Below are positions 55,633-64,000 of a stretch of 64,000 nt of DNA, piece by piece. The position numbers and the translations under genes were made by a program. A model generated the notes under the pieces. It was not told the DNA's origin, made no database searches, and saw only the letters and a program-made list of their open reading frames with translations. The stretch comes from JACQXM01 sp964569425 (lineage in GTDB: Bacteria; Planctomycetota; Phycisphaerae; UBA1845), in assembly GCA_964569425.1 (NCBI GenBank), contig CAZMVD010000001.1, forward strand, positions 1 through 64,000. The letters are read 5' to 3'. Numbering within the stretch: the first letter of the stretch is position 1; each line of letters begins with the position of its first letter.

Positions 55633-56397
55633 ATGCCCGCCTGGCACGAAAACGACGCCCTTTGGGAGGACCTGCACGACGCCATCTTCACGCCGGAGCG
55701 CATTCGTTTGGCCGCCACGGATGTCGAGCAGATTTCCGCGCTCTTGACGCTGCCGGCCGGTTCGTCCCTCCTGGACCTGGGTTGCGGCGTGGGCCGCCAC
55801 AGCCTTGAATTCGCCCGGCGCGGCTTACAGGTCATCGGCGTAGACCGAAGCGAATGCTATCTCGCGGAGGCTCGAAAACGCGCCGCGACCGACGGGTTGA
55901 AGGTCGAGTGGGTGCACGAGGACATGCGCCGCTTTCGCCGCTCCGCCATGTTTGACACGGCGGTCTGCCTGCTCACATCATTCGGCTACTTCGAGAACGC
56001 CGCTGATGACCAGGCGACGATCGAGAACGTCTACGCCAGTCTTAAACCCGGCGGCACGCTGCTCATCGACTTGATGGGCCGCGAAGTGCTGGCAAAGATC
56101 TTCCGCCCGCGCGACTGGCACGAGGAGCCCGACGGAACGATCCTGCTGGAGGAGCGCGCCGTAACCGACGACTGGCAGTGGTTGAACGTGCGCTGGGTCT
56201 TGCTGAAAGGCGATCGCCGTACTGAGCGTCGCTTCCGGCTGCACCTGTTCACCGCCGCCGATCTGGCGACCCTCCTTCGCGGCGCGGGCTTCGAGCGGGT
56301 GCGCTGCTACGGAGCCCTGACCGGCTCGCCTTATGATCAGGAAGCCCAGCGCCTCGTGGTCGTGGGACACAAACCGACCGACCAGGACCGTGCATGA
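55633..56397 (+). CDS. Class I SAM-dependent methyltransferase between HAO and ACMSD genes
   Basis: The 254-residue protein has LLDLGCGVGRHSLEFARRGLQVIGVDRS (SAM loop), VEWVHEDMRRFR, FDTAVCLLTSFGYF and YASLKPGGTLLIDLMGRE. It ends with a small domain (RLHLFTAADLATLLRGAGFERVRCYGAL). The ATG at 55633 is used. It sits between two enzymes of the same pathway, with short gaps, so it may be co-expressed. Its substrate is unknown; methylation of a ring intermediate is possible but unsupported. Confidence 0.85.
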   Translation: MPAWHENDALWEDLHDAIFTPERIRLAATDVEQISALLTLPAGSSLLDLGCGVGRHSLEFARRGLQVIGVDRSECYLAEARKRAATDGLKVEWVHEDMRRFRRSAMFDTAVCLLTSFGYFENAADDQATIENVYASLKPGGTLLIDLMGREVLAKIFRPRDWHEEPDGTILLEERAVTDDWQWLNVRWVLLKGDRRTERRFRLHLFTAADLATLLRGAGFERVRCYGALTGSPYDQEAQRLVVVGHKPTDQDRA

Positions 56398-56486
56398 GGA
56401 TGGCGTTCTTGCCAAAGTTCCGCCAGGGCGGGCACCCGTACAACGCGCTTCACGGCTGACGCACCATTCGTTATGCTCTTCCCGTC

Positions 56487-57497
56487 TTGAAGATAGACCT
56501 GCACACGCACATCCTCCCCGAACGCTGGCCCGACCTGCGCGAGCGCTACGGCTACGGCGGTTTCGTCCGACTCGAGCACCACGCCCCCTGCCGCGCGCGG
56601 ATGCTCATCGATGACAACGCCTTTCGCGAGATCGAGGACGACTGCTGGTCACCCCCGCGCCGCATCGCGGAGTGCGACGCCGCCGGGGTCACGGTTCAGG
56701 TTCTTTCGACGGTGCCGGTCATGTTCAGCTATTGGGCCAAGCCGGCCGACGGGCTGGATCTTTCGAAAATGCTGAACGACCACATCGCCGAGGTCGTTCG
56801 CGCCCACCCCCGCCGCTTCGTCGGACTGGGTACCCTCCCCATGCAGGACGCCTCGCTGGCCTGTCGCGAACTGGAACGCTGCGTTCGCGAGCTGCGTTTT
56901 CCCGGCGTGCAGATCGGCACCAACGTCAACGGCTTGAACCTCGACCACCCGTCGCTGTTTGACGTGTTTGAGGCCGCTGAGCGACTGGGGGCCGCGGTGT
57001 TCGTGCACCCATGGGACATGCTCGGCAAGGACCGCATGCCCAAATACTGGCTGCCCTGGTTGGTGGGCATGCCCGCGGAAACGGCACTGGCCATCTGCTC
57101 GGTCATTTTCGGCGGCGTGCTGGAACGGCTTCCGAATCTGCGTATCGCCTTTGCCCACGGCGGCGGATCGTTCTTCAGCACCCTGGGCCGCATTCAACAT
57201 GGGTTCGAGTCGCGTCCCGACCTGTGCGCCGTGGACAATGCCGTGCCCCCACGCGATTACCTCGGCCGCTTTTACGTCGATTCGCTGGTACACGACCCCG
57301 ACATACTGCGGCACATTGTTCGCCTGATAGGTGCTGAGCGAGTGGCACTGGGCTCCGATTATCCCTTCCCCCTGGGCGAGGCACGGCCCGGAACGCTCAT
57401 CGAGTCCATGGCCGACCTTACCTCCGAACAGCGCGAGTGGCTGCTGTACCGTGCTGCGCTGCAGTTCCTGGGACTGGATGCTCGTAGTTTCGCATGA
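56487..57497 (+). CDS. 2-amino-3-carboxymuconate-6-semialdehyde decarboxylase (ACMSD-like amidohydrolase)
   Basis: ACMSD decarboxylates ACMS to 2-aminomuconate semialdehyde, diverting it from quinolinate and NAD synthesis. The 336-residue protein has KIDLHTHILPERWPDL (H-x-H zinc ligands), AVFVHPWDMLGKDRMPKYWLPWLVGMP (third His), FAHGGGSF and GSDYPFPLGE (Asp ligand). The motifs and length fit ACMSD among amidohydrolase-2 proteins. The start is TTG at 56487. Its closeness to the 3-hydroxyanthranilate dioxygenase gene strongly supports the substrate. Confidence 0.9.
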   Translation: MKIDLHTHILPERWPDLRERYGYGGFVRLEHHAPCRARMLIDDNAFREIEDDCWSPPRRIAECDAAGVTVQVLSTVPVMFSYWAKPADGLDLSKMLNDHIAEVVRAHPRRFVGLGTLPMQDASLACRELERCVRELRFPGVQIGTNVNGLNLDHPSLFDVFEAAERLGAAVFVHPWDMLGKDRMPKYWLPWLVGMPAETALAICSVIFGGVLERLPNLRIAFAHGGGSFFSTLGRIQHGFESRPDLCAVDNAVPPRDYLGRFYVDSLVHDPDILRHIVRLIGAERVALGSDYPFPLGEARPGTLIESMADLTSEQREWLLYRAALQFLGLDARSFA

Positions 57498-57595
57498 AGT
57501 CCGCCGGACTTCGCGCACGCTGACTGCCGACAATGTCCATCAGCCGAACTGCGCAGTACAATATCCCGGGAAACCCAAGCAACGGAGTCGATTGG

Positions 57596-58204
57596 ATGAA
57601 GCGAAGGTGCACGTCAGGGCTGGTGGCAATGGCCGTATGGCTGGCCGGGGCCAGTTGCGCGCCAATGGCCGGCGGCGACAACTCCAACATGAACACCGCG
57701 GTCCCAAACGCCAATGACAACCGCAACGAGAACGACAACACCGCGCCCCCCGCGATGTTCGGCGTGGAGCTTGCGGTGCCCAACGAAGGCGCTGCGCACG
57801 TGCCGGTGGGCCGGCAGGTGGAGTACGCCGCCAATCCTCCGGCGTCAGGCGCGCATTGGTCGCAGGCGGGCTTTGCGCCGGCACCGGCCGGATTCTATGA
57901 GGACGCGGTCGACGAGGAGCGCTGGGTGCACAACCTCGAACATGGATACATCGTTCTGCTCTATGACTGCGGTGATGCTTGTGCTCCGGCGTTTCTCGAC
58001 ACCTTGCGATCGTTGTTCGACGACGCCCCGCCGAGCACGGTCTTCGGGTTCGCTAAGCTGGTCATTGCCCCGTACGACGGCTTGCCCGGAGTGGTTACCG
58101 CCATTGCCTGGGACGTGCAAATGCACCTGGAATCTCTCGACGCCGAACCACTCTTGGCCTTCTACGGGCGGTACCTTGATCAAGGCCCGGAGCTGGCACC
58201 TTAG
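57596..58204 (+). CDS. DUF3105-domain lipoprotein
   Basis: The ~202-residue protein has a lipoprotein signal (GLVAMAVWLAGASCAPMAGG) and an Asn/Thr-rich linker. The mature domain has VEYAANPPASGAHWSQAG, FYEDAVDEERWVHNLEHGYIVLLYDC and VIAPYDGLPG. PP-x-SG-x-H and VHNLEHG are DUF3105 hallmarks. The family has no established function. The ATG at 57596 has ACGGAG upstream. Confidence 0.85.
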   Translation: MKRRCTSGLVAMAVWLAGASCAPMAGGDNSNMNTAVPNANDNRNENDNTAPPAMFGVELAVPNEGAAHVPVGRQVEYAANPPASGAHWSQAGFAPAPAGFYEDAVDEERWVHNLEHGYIVLLYDCGDACAPAFLDTLRSLFDDAPPSTVFGFAKLVIAPYDGLPGVVTAIAWDVQMHLESLDAEPLLAFYGRYLDQGPELAP

Positions 58205-58245
58205 GAACAAACCACGCCGCACAGATCCGCCCAGAGCAAGAACGA

Positions 58246-58276
58246 GGCCCCGAACCTTTCTCTCAAGGACGGGGCC
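58246..58276. terminator. Bidirectional terminator-like hairpin
   Basis: GGCCCCG and CGGGGCC form a 7-bp stem, with an inner CCTT/AAGG stem. It lies between two convergent genes, 40 bases after one stop and 40 before the other. No T-run follows on either strand. Confidence 0.6.
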
Positions 58277-58314
58277 CCGCGTGCAATCTCGATCCCATTG
58301 CCTCTTGCGGCCGC

Positions 58315-60456
58315 CTACGCAACCTGCGGCCGGTTGCCGAAGTAGAGCTTGGCCCCGACCAGCAATAGCAGTGCCAGAATCGCCACGCCCCACTCTGACA
58401 TGGTGGGGATCGCATCCACGCAGCCGGGAGCGAAGAGGTTGTCATCCAGCCCCGGACACATATCGACGCAATCGAGCACGCCGTCGCCGTCGGAATCGGC
58501 ACCGTCCGAAACGCCGCACCCACAGATCCCCGGATCGGTCTTTTCCGGATCCTCGGGGCAGCCGTCGTTGCAGTCCGGCGTGCCGTCGCCGTCGGTGTCG
58601 TCATCCGCAGTTCCGCAGCCACAGATGCCCGGAGAGGTCTTGTTGGGGTCGAACGGGCAGCTGTCCGCGCAATCGGCGGCACCGTCGCCGTCGCTGTCGG
58701 TATCGGGCACGCCGCACCCACACTGACCGGGCGCGTCCTTGGTGGAATCGCCCGGACAGGCATCGCACTCATCACGCGTGCCGTCGCCGTCGGTATCGTC
58801 CGGGCCGGCGCAATCGCGCGGGTCCAGAAGCTGGTTGATTCCCAGGAATTGGCCCCCAAGCTGCTGGCATTCCTGCTGACGAATCTCGTCGCACCCGCCA
58901 TCCGGCAGGCAGCACGGCCCGATCGGCGTCGTGCACACGCTCACGATGAAGTCCGACACCAACGGCGCAGGGAACTGTCCGTAGCGCCACTCGCCGGTGC
59001 ATTGCGCGCTGCGGTCCTGAAGCACGAACACGGGACCCGGGTTACCCGGGGCGAACAGATCATCCAGCCCGCCGCTGCCGATGGTGCGCGGGCCTTCCGC
59101 GATCTCCGCGCCGGCGTTGCGTACCGAGGTTTTGTAGACGATGTAGAAATCTACTCCGTTACCGGCCGGATCCTTGGGCAGGATGATCCCCGTCGGCTGC
59201 CCGAACGCCGGAGCGCAAGTCGACACCGGAAACGTATCCGGCGCTGTTGGTAAACCGGGGAATGTACATTGCGTTCCCGGAATCGGCGCCAGCGGCAATC
59301 CGAAGTTCGGACCCGGATTGGGGTCCACCGACCACAACTCGGTGGTCAACGTCCAATTACCCGCAACGGGAAAGCCCGGCAGGTTGCGGCTGCGAACCAG
59401 AATATCATAACTGATGAGATTTCGTCCCGCGTGATCGGAAAGCGTGATATCGTCCCCCACCAGGAAGTCCGCCGACCAGCACGGATTCTCAACCGGATCC
59501 TGCGGGAAGTACGCCGCCTGACTGTGCGTCGGCTGGGAATACGAAGTGCACGGATTGGGGTCGTCGCAAGCATTCGTAACTTCATTGCATGTCTGCACCG
59601 CGTGGCACGGATCGCCGGTGTGCGAACACAGTCCGCTCTGCAGGTTGCAAAACTCCGTCCCGTTGCAGAATTCCTCATCATCCGGGCATTGCGCGTCCAT
59701 GGTGCAACCGGAGCATGTGTTGTTGTCCTCGTTGCAGAAGGGCGTGGCGCCGGTGCAGGGCGATTGGCCGGCGATGCACTGGCCGTTGGGTCCGCAGGTC
59801 TCCACGCCGTTGCAGTACAACCCGTCATCGCAGTCCGAACCGTCAACGCACGGCCCAAAGTAATCTACCCGAAAAGCGCCGCCGGATCCGCTGTAGCCAT
59901 CGACGATCAGAAAGTACGTCGTGCCGGCCGTCAGATTGGTCGTCAATCGCGCCTTGAACGGCGAGCCGCAGTTGTCGCAACTGTCGTCATCCTGAGCAAC
60001 GCAAGCCGATCCCGGACAGCTTCCTCCGCTTCGCAGTTGCAGCGCGGTGTCAAACACCGTGGCGTCGTTGCACGTCGAAAAAGTCCACGAACCTGTCGCA
60101 CTCGCGGTAAACTCGACGATGCCGTCAAAAGAATTGCCACCGTAGAATCCGCACGGCGCACCGCAGCCCGGCGCAGCGCCGAAACTGTTCGCCAGGTCGG
60201 CCACACTGCCCGCAAAACTTCCCACGCCGGGCAACGTACCTAACTGAAACGCAGGGCAGTTGTTGGCAATCTCCCCTGCCAGGCGAACGGATTGCGTCAC
60301 CACGCGGGTCGAACCCGGACGGTTGGCCCCGGCATTGTCACGAACAGTGGATGCCGTGCGGATAATCTCAACCGTCGGGTCGGCTCCCACGGCTGCACAC
60401 ATGAAAGCAACCGCAGCCAACGCCGCAAACGCAGTGGAAATTCTTCGATTGAACAT
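58315..60456 (-). CDS. Large Cys-rich surface protein with TSP3-like repeats and IPTL-CTERM tail
   Basis: The ~713-residue exported protein starts with a signal peptide (ISTAFAALAAVAFMCAAVGA) and a strong GAGGAGGAAAGAGGG ribosome region. The N-terminal part is a beta-sandwich with a PPC-like segment (TTYFLIVDGYSGSGGAFRVDYF). It is followed by EGF-like Cys repeats (DGLYCNGVETCGPNGQC). Near the C-terminus (58425-58800) are four thrombospondin-3-like calcium repeats of the type DTDGDGTPDCNDGCPEDP with GICGCG. It ends IPTMSEWGVAILALLLLVGAKLYFG with an Arg, an IPTL-CTERM sorting signal. Surface anchoring is likely. Confidence 0.87.
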   Translation of the reverse strand: MFNRRISTAFAALAAVAFMCAAVGADPTVEIIRTASTVRDNAGANRPGSTRVVTQSVRLAGEIANNCPAFQLGTLPGVGSFAGSVADLANSFGAAPGCGAPCGFYGGNSFDGIVEFTASATGSWTFSTCNDATVFDTALQLRSGGSCPGSACVAQDDDSCDNCGSPFKARLTTNLTAGTTYFLIVDGYSGSGGAFRVDYFGPCVDGSDCDDGLYCNGVETCGPNGQCIAGQSPCTGATPFCNEDNNTCSGCTMDAQCPDDEEFCNGTEFCNLQSGLCSHTGDPCHAVQTCNEVTNACDDPNPCTSYSQPTHSQAAYFPQDPVENPCWSADFLVGDDITLSDHAGRNLISYDILVRSRNLPGFPVAGNWTLTTELWSVDPNPGPNFGLPLAPIPGTQCTFPGLPTAPDTFPVSTCAPAFGQPTGIILPKDPAGNGVDFYIVYKTSVRNAGAEIAEGPRTIGSGGLDDLFAPGNPGPVFVLQDRSAQCTGEWRYGQFPAPLVSDFIVSVCTTPIGPCCLPDGGCDEIRQQECQQLGGQFLGINQLLDPRDCAGPDDTDGDGTRDECDACPGDSTKDAPGQCGCGVPDTDSDGDGAADCADSCPFDPNKTSPGICGCGTADDDTDGDGTPDCNDGCPEDPEKTDPGICGCGVSDGADSDGDGVLDCVDMCPGLDDNLFAPGCVDAIPTMSEWGVAILALLLLVGAKLYFGNRPQVA

Positions 60457-61168
60457 GGCTAACCCTCTTTCCTCCTCGGAATTAACATTGGCGATGTACG
60501 CCGACCCGCCCAGCTCGGCGCTTTGAATTTCGCCCCTTCTTGCCCCGGCGACTGAAATCGATATCCCCCGGAGCCCAGCGCGGTCCCCCAATCGACCCCG
60601 TGGGTAATGCGTGAAACAAACTGCGCGACCACCCCTATTCTATCGCCGAAATCAGCCGCAACAATGCGAAAAACACGCTCCTGATGTTATCGGTATTGCC
60701 GCCCGGAATCAAGGGTTACCCCGCTGGAAACGTCTCATAATCGCACCAGATGCGACGTTTGAATCACTGGACTGGTCGAAGTCTGGCGTTTCTTGCAGCA
60801 AGTAAACAAGTTGTTGTGAACCACCGCACCCACGAAGGAAACACACGCAATGGTACGCCCCGCAAAGTCAGAAGTGCTCGCAACCGTCAAACGGCAATTC
60901 GATAGCAAAGGGAGCGTGGGACAATTCCGGAACTTCGCCGCACGACGCCAAGGACAAAGCTCTAGATCACGAGCTGCAGCAATTGAAGGAAACGTACGCT
61001 GACCGACCCCGAATCGCGTCGACAACCAGGCAAAGCCCCGGCGCATTCGTCGTGCGACGCCAGCGATTCCCTGCTCTTAGACCGCTCTCCAGCGTCGCCC
61101 GATGGCCCAAGATCAAGCGGCCAACGGAAACTCCGCCCACTTCAGAATACATTCCGCGAGATTGCGTC
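60457..61168. other. Gap between the two IPTL-CTERM genes
   Basis: About 710 bases, the second largest gene-free stretch in the window. It should contain the promoter of the downstream gene. The best candidate is TTGTTG-N16-TAGAAT on the minus strand at 60637-60664, with a weak -35. Frames inside are short and unconvincing. No RNA gene was recognised. Confidence 0.4.
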
Positions 61169-63409
61169 CTAGAGCGCCACTTCTTCCCGGCGACCGAAGT
61201 ACATCTTGCCGGCCACCATCAACAACAACGCCAGAATGAGCATTCCCCATTGAGACATCGTCGGAATCTCACCGGGACACTGGCACGCCGGAATACACTG
61301 GCCACCCGGACCGCAATCAGCATCGCTCTCGCAGTGCGAAGCGGTATCGCAGCAGACCAGGATGCCGAAAGTCGCATCGTCCACACCGGGGCAATTGTCG
61401 CACTGGTCGTCGACGCCATCACCGTCACTATCCCCGAGGCAAATGGACCCGGGCCCCAGGTGCGAACCACCCAAGTTGGTACAAGTGCCTTCCAGCACAT
61501 CGACGATACAGCTCTTATCAGCCAGGCAACACGCCCCGCAAAGTTGATTGTCGGGGTGCGTGCAGTTGCCGGAGCCGTCGCAGATGTCGTTGGTGCATTC
61601 GTCACCGTCGTCGGTGCAGTCCGCTCCCGCGGCGGCGAATCCGTTGGCCGGACAGTCGACGTCCGCACCCGTACAGAACTCATCCACGTCGCACTCGTCC
61701 ACCGCTGGGCGACAAACCGTGGTATCCGGCTCCAGCGCGTCGGGCGGACAATCAGCGTCGCTTCCCGTGCAGAATTCGGCCACGTCGCAGACCCCCGCCG
61801 CCGCCCGGCACTCGGTCGTATCCGGTTCGAAACCGTCGGCCGGGCAATCCACGCCTACCCCGTCGCAGAACTCCGCAATGTCGCAAACGCCGGCAGCCAT
61901 GCGGCACTCCGTAGTGTTCGGCTCGACGGCATCCGGCGGACAATCGGCATCGTTGCCCGTGCAGAATTCGGCGATGTCGCAAACGCCCGCCGAAGCGCGA
62001 CACTCCGTAGTGTTGGGCTCAAAACCATCCGACGGACAATCCGCACTGTTGCCGGTGCAGAACTCGGCCACGTCGCACACGCCCGCCGACGCACGGCATT
62101 CAGTGGTATCCGGCAGGAAGACATCAGGCGGGCAATCCGGGTTCACGCCGTCACAGAACTCTGCCACGTCGCAGTCGCCCGCCGCCGCACGGCACTCTAT
62201 CCCCGCAGGGACCGGATTGGCCACGCAATTCCCGAAGCCGTCGCACACGTCCGGCTGGTCGCAAACCCCCTGCGGCGTCTGGTTGCCGCACGGCGTGCCC
62301 GCCAGGGCATCCTGATACACGCAGCCGAGCACCGGATCGCAGGTGTCGATCGTGCACTCGTTGCCGTCGTCGCACGCCGCGTCGTCCGGCGTGTATACAC
62401 AACCGATCATTGAATCGCAGGTGTCGACCGTGCAATCCACGCCGTCATCGCACACCACGGGATCGTAGAAACAGCCGCTGGCCGGGTTGCAGTCGTCGAT
62501 CGTGCAGGCGTCATTGTCGTCGCAGTCGATATCGGCCGTCTGGCAACCAAGCACCGGGTCGCAGAAATCATCCGTGCACTCGTTCTTGTCGTCGCAGATG
62601 ATCAAGACGTTCTCGCAGAACCCGTTGACGCACGAATCCTCGGTGCACTCGTTGTCGTCGTCACAATCCCCGTCCACGAAACAGCCCCGTACTTCGATCT
62701 GAATGACCAGATCGTTGAAATCACGATCCGCCGCCAATCCCTGATTCGCCGGATGCGTGTTGTCGCCCAACGGACCGTTCAGGTCTTCCCAGAAGAGCGC
62801 CCATACTTTGTAGGTCGGAGGAATACCCGGCGCGCCGATGATCTCGTACGTCACCATGTGATCCAGCAAGTCGCTGTTCATCAACGGGTCGGAATAATGC
62901 ACATTGGTCAGCGAAACGTCGGAATCGTTGGCCCGCGCCCAAACCCAGGTCGAACCCGGCGTAAAGGTCACCATTCCCGACCCGGTCGCCGCAAACCCCG
63001 TCCCCGTCACTTCAAACATCTTGACGAAGCCAAGTCCGTCATCGTAGCCGAACTCCTGCGGAAAGCCCGCAAACCGCGCCTCGACGCTGGCCGTAGTCGA
63101 ACCATCGGTCCACACGTCGTCGTCCGCCGTACCGGGTGCACCGGTCAGCATGTTAAGCAACGCCACGAACCCGTCGTCATCGACGCGCGTCGCCGTCGTC
63201 ACGCCGTTGCTGTATTGAGTGCTGAACCCGTTGGGCAGCGGCGCTCCCGTGGCCACAAAGGTACCGCCATAGATACCATCGAGAAGCGCGGCATGGCCGG
63301 GCTCGGGTGTCGTAAAAATCGTCGTGTAGCCGCCCAGCGCGGGAAGGGCAAACGTCAGCAAGCCCGTGACGTAACTCAAGGACAGGACAGCGCGCTTTGA
63401 AGAATTCAT
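61169..63409 (-). CDS. Large Cys-rich surface protein with disintegrin-like repeats and IPTL-CTERM tail
   Basis: The 746-residue protein has a signal peptide (SYVTGLLTFALPALGG) and a ribosome site AAGGAG 7 bases before the ATG. An N-terminal DUF4114-like domain follows (STWVWARANDSDVSLTN ... DFNDLVIQIEV). Next come five Asp/Cys repeats of the type CDDNDACTIDDCNPASGC, then six 32-residue repeats like ECRASAGVCDVAEFCTGNSA with DCPSDGFEPNTT. It ends IPTMSQWGMLILALLLMVAGKMYFG plus Arg-Arg, an IPTL-CTERM tail. The protein is probably displayed on the cell surface. Confidence 0.88.
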   Translation of the reverse strand: MNSSKRAVLSLSYVTGLLTFALPALGGYTTIFTTPEPGHAALLDGIYGGTFVATGAPLPNGFSTQYSNGVTTATRVDDDGFVALLNMLTGAPGTADDDVWTDGSTTASVEARFAGFPQEFGYDDGLGFVKMFEVTGTGFAATGSGMVTFTPGSTWVWARANDSDVSLTNVHYSDPLMNSDLLDHMVTYEIIGAPGIPPTYKVWALFWEDLNGPLGDNTHPANQGLAADRDFNDLVIQIEVRGCFVDGDCDDDNECTEDSCVNGFCENVLIICDDKNECTDDFCDPVLGCQTADIDCDDNDACTIDDCNPASGCFYDPVVCDDGVDCTVDTCDSMIGCVYTPDDAACDDGNECTIDTCDPVLGCVYQDALAGTPCGNQTPQGVCDQPDVCDGFGNCVANPVPAGIECRAAAGDCDVAEFCDGVNPDCPPDVFLPDTTECRASAGVCDVAEFCTGNSADCPSDGFEPNTTECRASAGVCDIAEFCTGNDADCPPDAVEPNTTECRMAAGVCDIAEFCDGVGVDCPADGFEPDTTECRAAAGVCDVAEFCTGSDADCPPDALEPDTTVCRPAVDECDVDEFCTGADVDCPANGFAAAGADCTDDGDECTNDICDGSGNCTHPDNQLCGACCLADKSCIVDVLEGTCTNLGGSHLGPGSICLGDSDGDGVDDQCDNCPGVDDATFGILVCCDTASHCESDADCGPGGQCIPACQCPGEIPTMSQWGMLILALLLMVAGKMYFGRREEVAL
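61622..62197 (-). repeat. Six tandem 96-base units encoding disintegrin-like repeats
   Basis: Six consecutive 32-codon units within the surface-protein gene. The shared pattern is ECR-x5-CD(V/I)AEFC-(T/D)G-x4-DCP-x-D. The first five are very alike; the sixth (VCRPAVDECDVDEFCTGADV) is more diverged. Such arrays change copy number by recombination. Confidence 0.85.
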
Positions 63410-63791
63410 CGATCCGCTCCTTCCACCGTTTAGCTAACACCGGCCGCATTTCGCGCCACGATGTCTACAGGCACCCGCGAACATTCTCTAAACCGAAGAC
63501 CTAACAGTAAGGCAAATCCTGGATAGCTGGAGAAAGTAGTACAAACAGCAAAGCGCTTGCCTTGTTACTCAACGCGATGATGTTGACCTGACAAGCGGCA
63601 ACGCGCGTAGAATTGCGCCACTCTCTCCACACCTCCCATTCGCTTCCTTACCTCTATAACAGGCCAGTGTAGCCAACCGAAAATTCAATTGCAAGGAAAA
63701 ACCAATAGACCTGATACGTTTTCGGAAACAAATTAACGCGACAATTTACGTCATGGCGGGACGCCGGCGGTTGGTGCAGAACCAGGGGAAG
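63410..63791. other. Gap upstream of the disintegrin-repeat gene
   Basis: About 380 bases, locally AT-rich (63500-63760), likely holding the promoter of the minus-strand gene at 63409. No gene, tRNA or clear consensus promoter was seen. Confidence 0.4.
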
Positions 63792-64000
63792 TCACTCTTC
63801 CGTCTTGGATTCCTCACGACCAAGACGGCTAACGGAACGAATAACGGCTTCCCAGGCCCGAACCGCATCCTCGAATTCATATCGAAGGATATCTGCCAGC
63901 AGCACATGATCCTGGGCCATGAGGGCTTGTTTGATCTGGTTCAGCGCTTCTCTCGGCTTCTCGATCACATCGGCCAAACGCTCGTTTCCGATCTTAACCG
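63792..64000 (-). CDS. Partial unknown protein, C-terminal end (5' end beyond window)
   Basis: This minus-strand frame is open from its stop at 63792 to the right edge (69 codons), so the true start is outside. The visible part is helical and charged: ADVIEKPREALNQIKQALMAQDHVLLADILRYEFEDAVRAWEAVIRSV, ending in an acidic tail (SKTEE). I do not recognise a family. Helical bundle or regulatory tail proteins look like this. Confidence 0.6.
   Translation of the reverse strand, partial: VKIGNERLADVIEKPREALNQIKQALMAQDHVLLADILRYEFEDAVRAWEAVIRSVSRLGREESKTEE

Noticed and set aside
60983..62413. 476-codon plus-strand open frame with repeats
   Set aside because: Antisense to the disintegrin-repeat gene; its repeats are only the mirror of the coding repeats.

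Overview
The window is about 64 kb of GC-rich bacterial DNA that reads as a member of the Planctomycetota, most likely a Phycisphaerae-like lineage. Several things point there: exported proteins ending in IPTL-CTERM-type sorting tails (IPTMSEWG / IPTMSQWG), dockerin-like tails on secreted proteins, an H-X9-DG protein, stand-alone Clp N-domain and HEAT-repeat proteins, and a complete peptidoglycan synthesis locus with a MurE of the meso-diaminopimelate type (DNPR motif). The taxonomic placement is inference; no rRNA gene is present.

Region 1 (1-12.1 kb, minus strand) is a division and cell wall (dcw) cluster. In transcription order it is mraZ, a small unknown gene, rsmH, a LysM protein, an FtsL-like gene, ftsI, murE, murF, mraY, ftsW and murG, the last running off the left edge. 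Many junctions are 4-base stop/start overlaps. A promoter with GTGGG-type MraZ boxes precedes mraZ, and a second good promoter lies before murE.

Region 2 (12.3-17.6 kb, minus) holds nifU-like, miaA, an ABC-2 exporter pair, an MmcB-like nuclease and a GT4 glycosyltransferase. Region 3 (18-31 kb) is mixed: a HEAT-repeat protein, gmd with a GT2 glycosyltransferase, threonine synthase, an orphan Clp N-domain protein, an H-X9-DG protein, an FG-GAP/dockerin protein, a methyltransferase and a di-heme oxidoreductase with a dockerin tail. Region 4 (30.9-34.3 kb, minus) is an SGNH hydrolase, a kinase-fold protein lacking the catalytic Asp, and a methyltransferase.

Region 5 (34.4-43.5 kb) is housekeeping: tRNA-Leu(CAA), glmS, rarA, 5-formyl-THF cyclo-ligase, tyrS, a YmdB-type phosphoesterase and rny. 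Upstream of rny is a gene-free stretch of nearly 1 kb with a perfect TTGACA/TATAAT promoter and several strong hairpins. This is the best candidate in the window for an undescribed element, either a structured RNA or a long rny leader.

Region 6 (43.5-58.2 kb) contains a DsbD-like protein, tRNA-Val(TAC), a lipoprotein, a putative zinc hydrolase with an Ada-like zinc tail, nrdR, lysS, a GNAT-histone deacetylase fusion, a Na+/H+ antiporter with a TrkA-N domain, a 3-hydroxyanthranilate dioxygenase / methyltransferase / ACMS decarboxylase group, and a DUF3105 lipoprotein. Region 7 (58.3-63.4 kb, minus) has two large cysteine-rich surface proteins with IPTL-CTERM tails, one with thrombospondin-3-like calcium repeats and one with six tandem ADAM-disintegrin-like repeats. 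A partial gene runs off the right edge. No CRISPR array, prophage or insertion sequence was seen.
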